Source of the DNA: Bacillus taeanensis
Lineage (GTDB): Bacteria; Bacillota; Bacilli; Bacillales; UBA6769
Direction of reading: 5' to 3'
DNA: 64,000 nt
Assembly: GCF_003318295.1 (NCBI RefSeq)
Contig: NZ_QOCW01000008.1
Coordinates: forward strand, 112,560 to 176,559
In this document: positions 63,910 to 64,000 of the stretch, piece after piece
Layout of the letters: every line of letters starts with the position of its first letter
Position numbering within the stretch: the first letter of the stretch is position 1
Made by a program: the position numbers and the translations under genes
Notes under the pieces: generated by a model
What the model saw: only the letters and a program-made list of their open reading frames with translations
Told to the model about the DNA's origin: nothing
The model's database searches: none

Positions 63910-63954
63910 AAAGCATGTGAAATTTTACGCTCAGTAAAATTTCACATGCTTTTA
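63910..63954. terminator. Strong terminator after amhX
   Basis: A 20-bp perfect stem AAAAGCATGTGAAATTTTAC and its complement with loop GCTCA, ending in T-rich sequence. Confidence 0.92.
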
Positions 63955-64000
63955 TTTTTTTCATAATAAAAAGGACATCTTCTGATAAAATTTAAGTACC

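Overview
The window looks like a chromosomal segment of a Gram-positive, low-GC, endospore-forming type bacterium of the Bacillaceae. The evidence is AT-rich DNA, strong AGGAGG ribosome binding sites, CcpA-type cre sites, and family members typical of Bacillus and relatives (YetF, YpiB, a GsiB-like KGG-repeat protein, a DUF3243 protein, YesM/YesN, RarD, a TerC protein under a yybP-ykoY riboswitch, an MhqR-like operator, an LPNTA sortase signal). Species cannot be fixed from the sequence. No rRNA, tRNA or CRISPR array was seen.

Layout. 1-2.3 kb: a CPA2 cation/proton antiporter that runs off the left edge, a YetF-type gene cut by an in-frame TGA, and the C-terminal stump of a BMP-family lipoprotein. 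2.3-7.2 kb: malate synthase G with an IclR regulator and two matching palindromes, a MOSC protein and small genes. 7.5-10.8 kb: a scar region holding a GH66 (dextranase/cyclodextran synthase type) C-terminal stump abutted by a TnpB element of IS200/IS605 type, then a MATE transporter cut off by the end of a second such element. 10.9-22.5 kb: a CUT1 sugar ABC transporter without ATPase, YesL, three Gfo/Idh/MocA oxidoreductases and a YesN/YesM two-component system.

22.8-38.3 kb: two neighbouring alpha-glucan loci. The first has a neopullulanase, an alpha-glucosidase with an Ala after the nucleophile (alpha-1,4 type), MdxEFG-type transport and a LacI regulator. The second has a CUT1 transporter, an oligo-1,6-glucosidase with Val200 (alpha-1,6 type) and its own LacI regulator. 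The two LacI regulators appear to have different operators, GATTAAACGTTTAATC and WAAACGTTTACGTWA. The pairing suggests parallel use of maltodextrins and isomalto-oligosaccharides, and the GH66 stump would fit a lost upstream step of dextran use.

38.5-50.9 kb: housekeeping and accessory genes: an atypical SDR, a cytoplasmic 5'-nucleotidase family protein, a membrane diguanylate cyclase, a lipase-like hydrolase, a WrbA-type quinone reductase behind two MhqR-like boxes, stress proteins, a TerC-family Mn exporter with riboswitch, an M50-like membrane protein lacking the catalytic Glu, a broken cell-wall-anchored SGNH/GLUG protein, and acireductone dioxygenase. 51-52.6 kb: an IscB (HEARO) element with its omega-RNA region directly upstream of mtnD. 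53-60 kb: a second sugar oxidoreduction locus (CUT1 transporter, two Gfo/Idh/MocA enzymes and a ThuA-like protein), whose two promoters share the same -35/-10 and a shared palindromic operator of XylR/ROK flavour. 60-64 kb: a DUF4362 lipoprotein, a small membrane protein, RarD, YpiB and an AmhX-type amidohydrolase.

None of the four sugar transporters carries an ATPase gene, so all probably depend on a shared MsmX-like ATPase elsewhere. Catabolite control is visible as cre sites in front of the maltodextrin, ThuA-locus and oxidoreductase genes.
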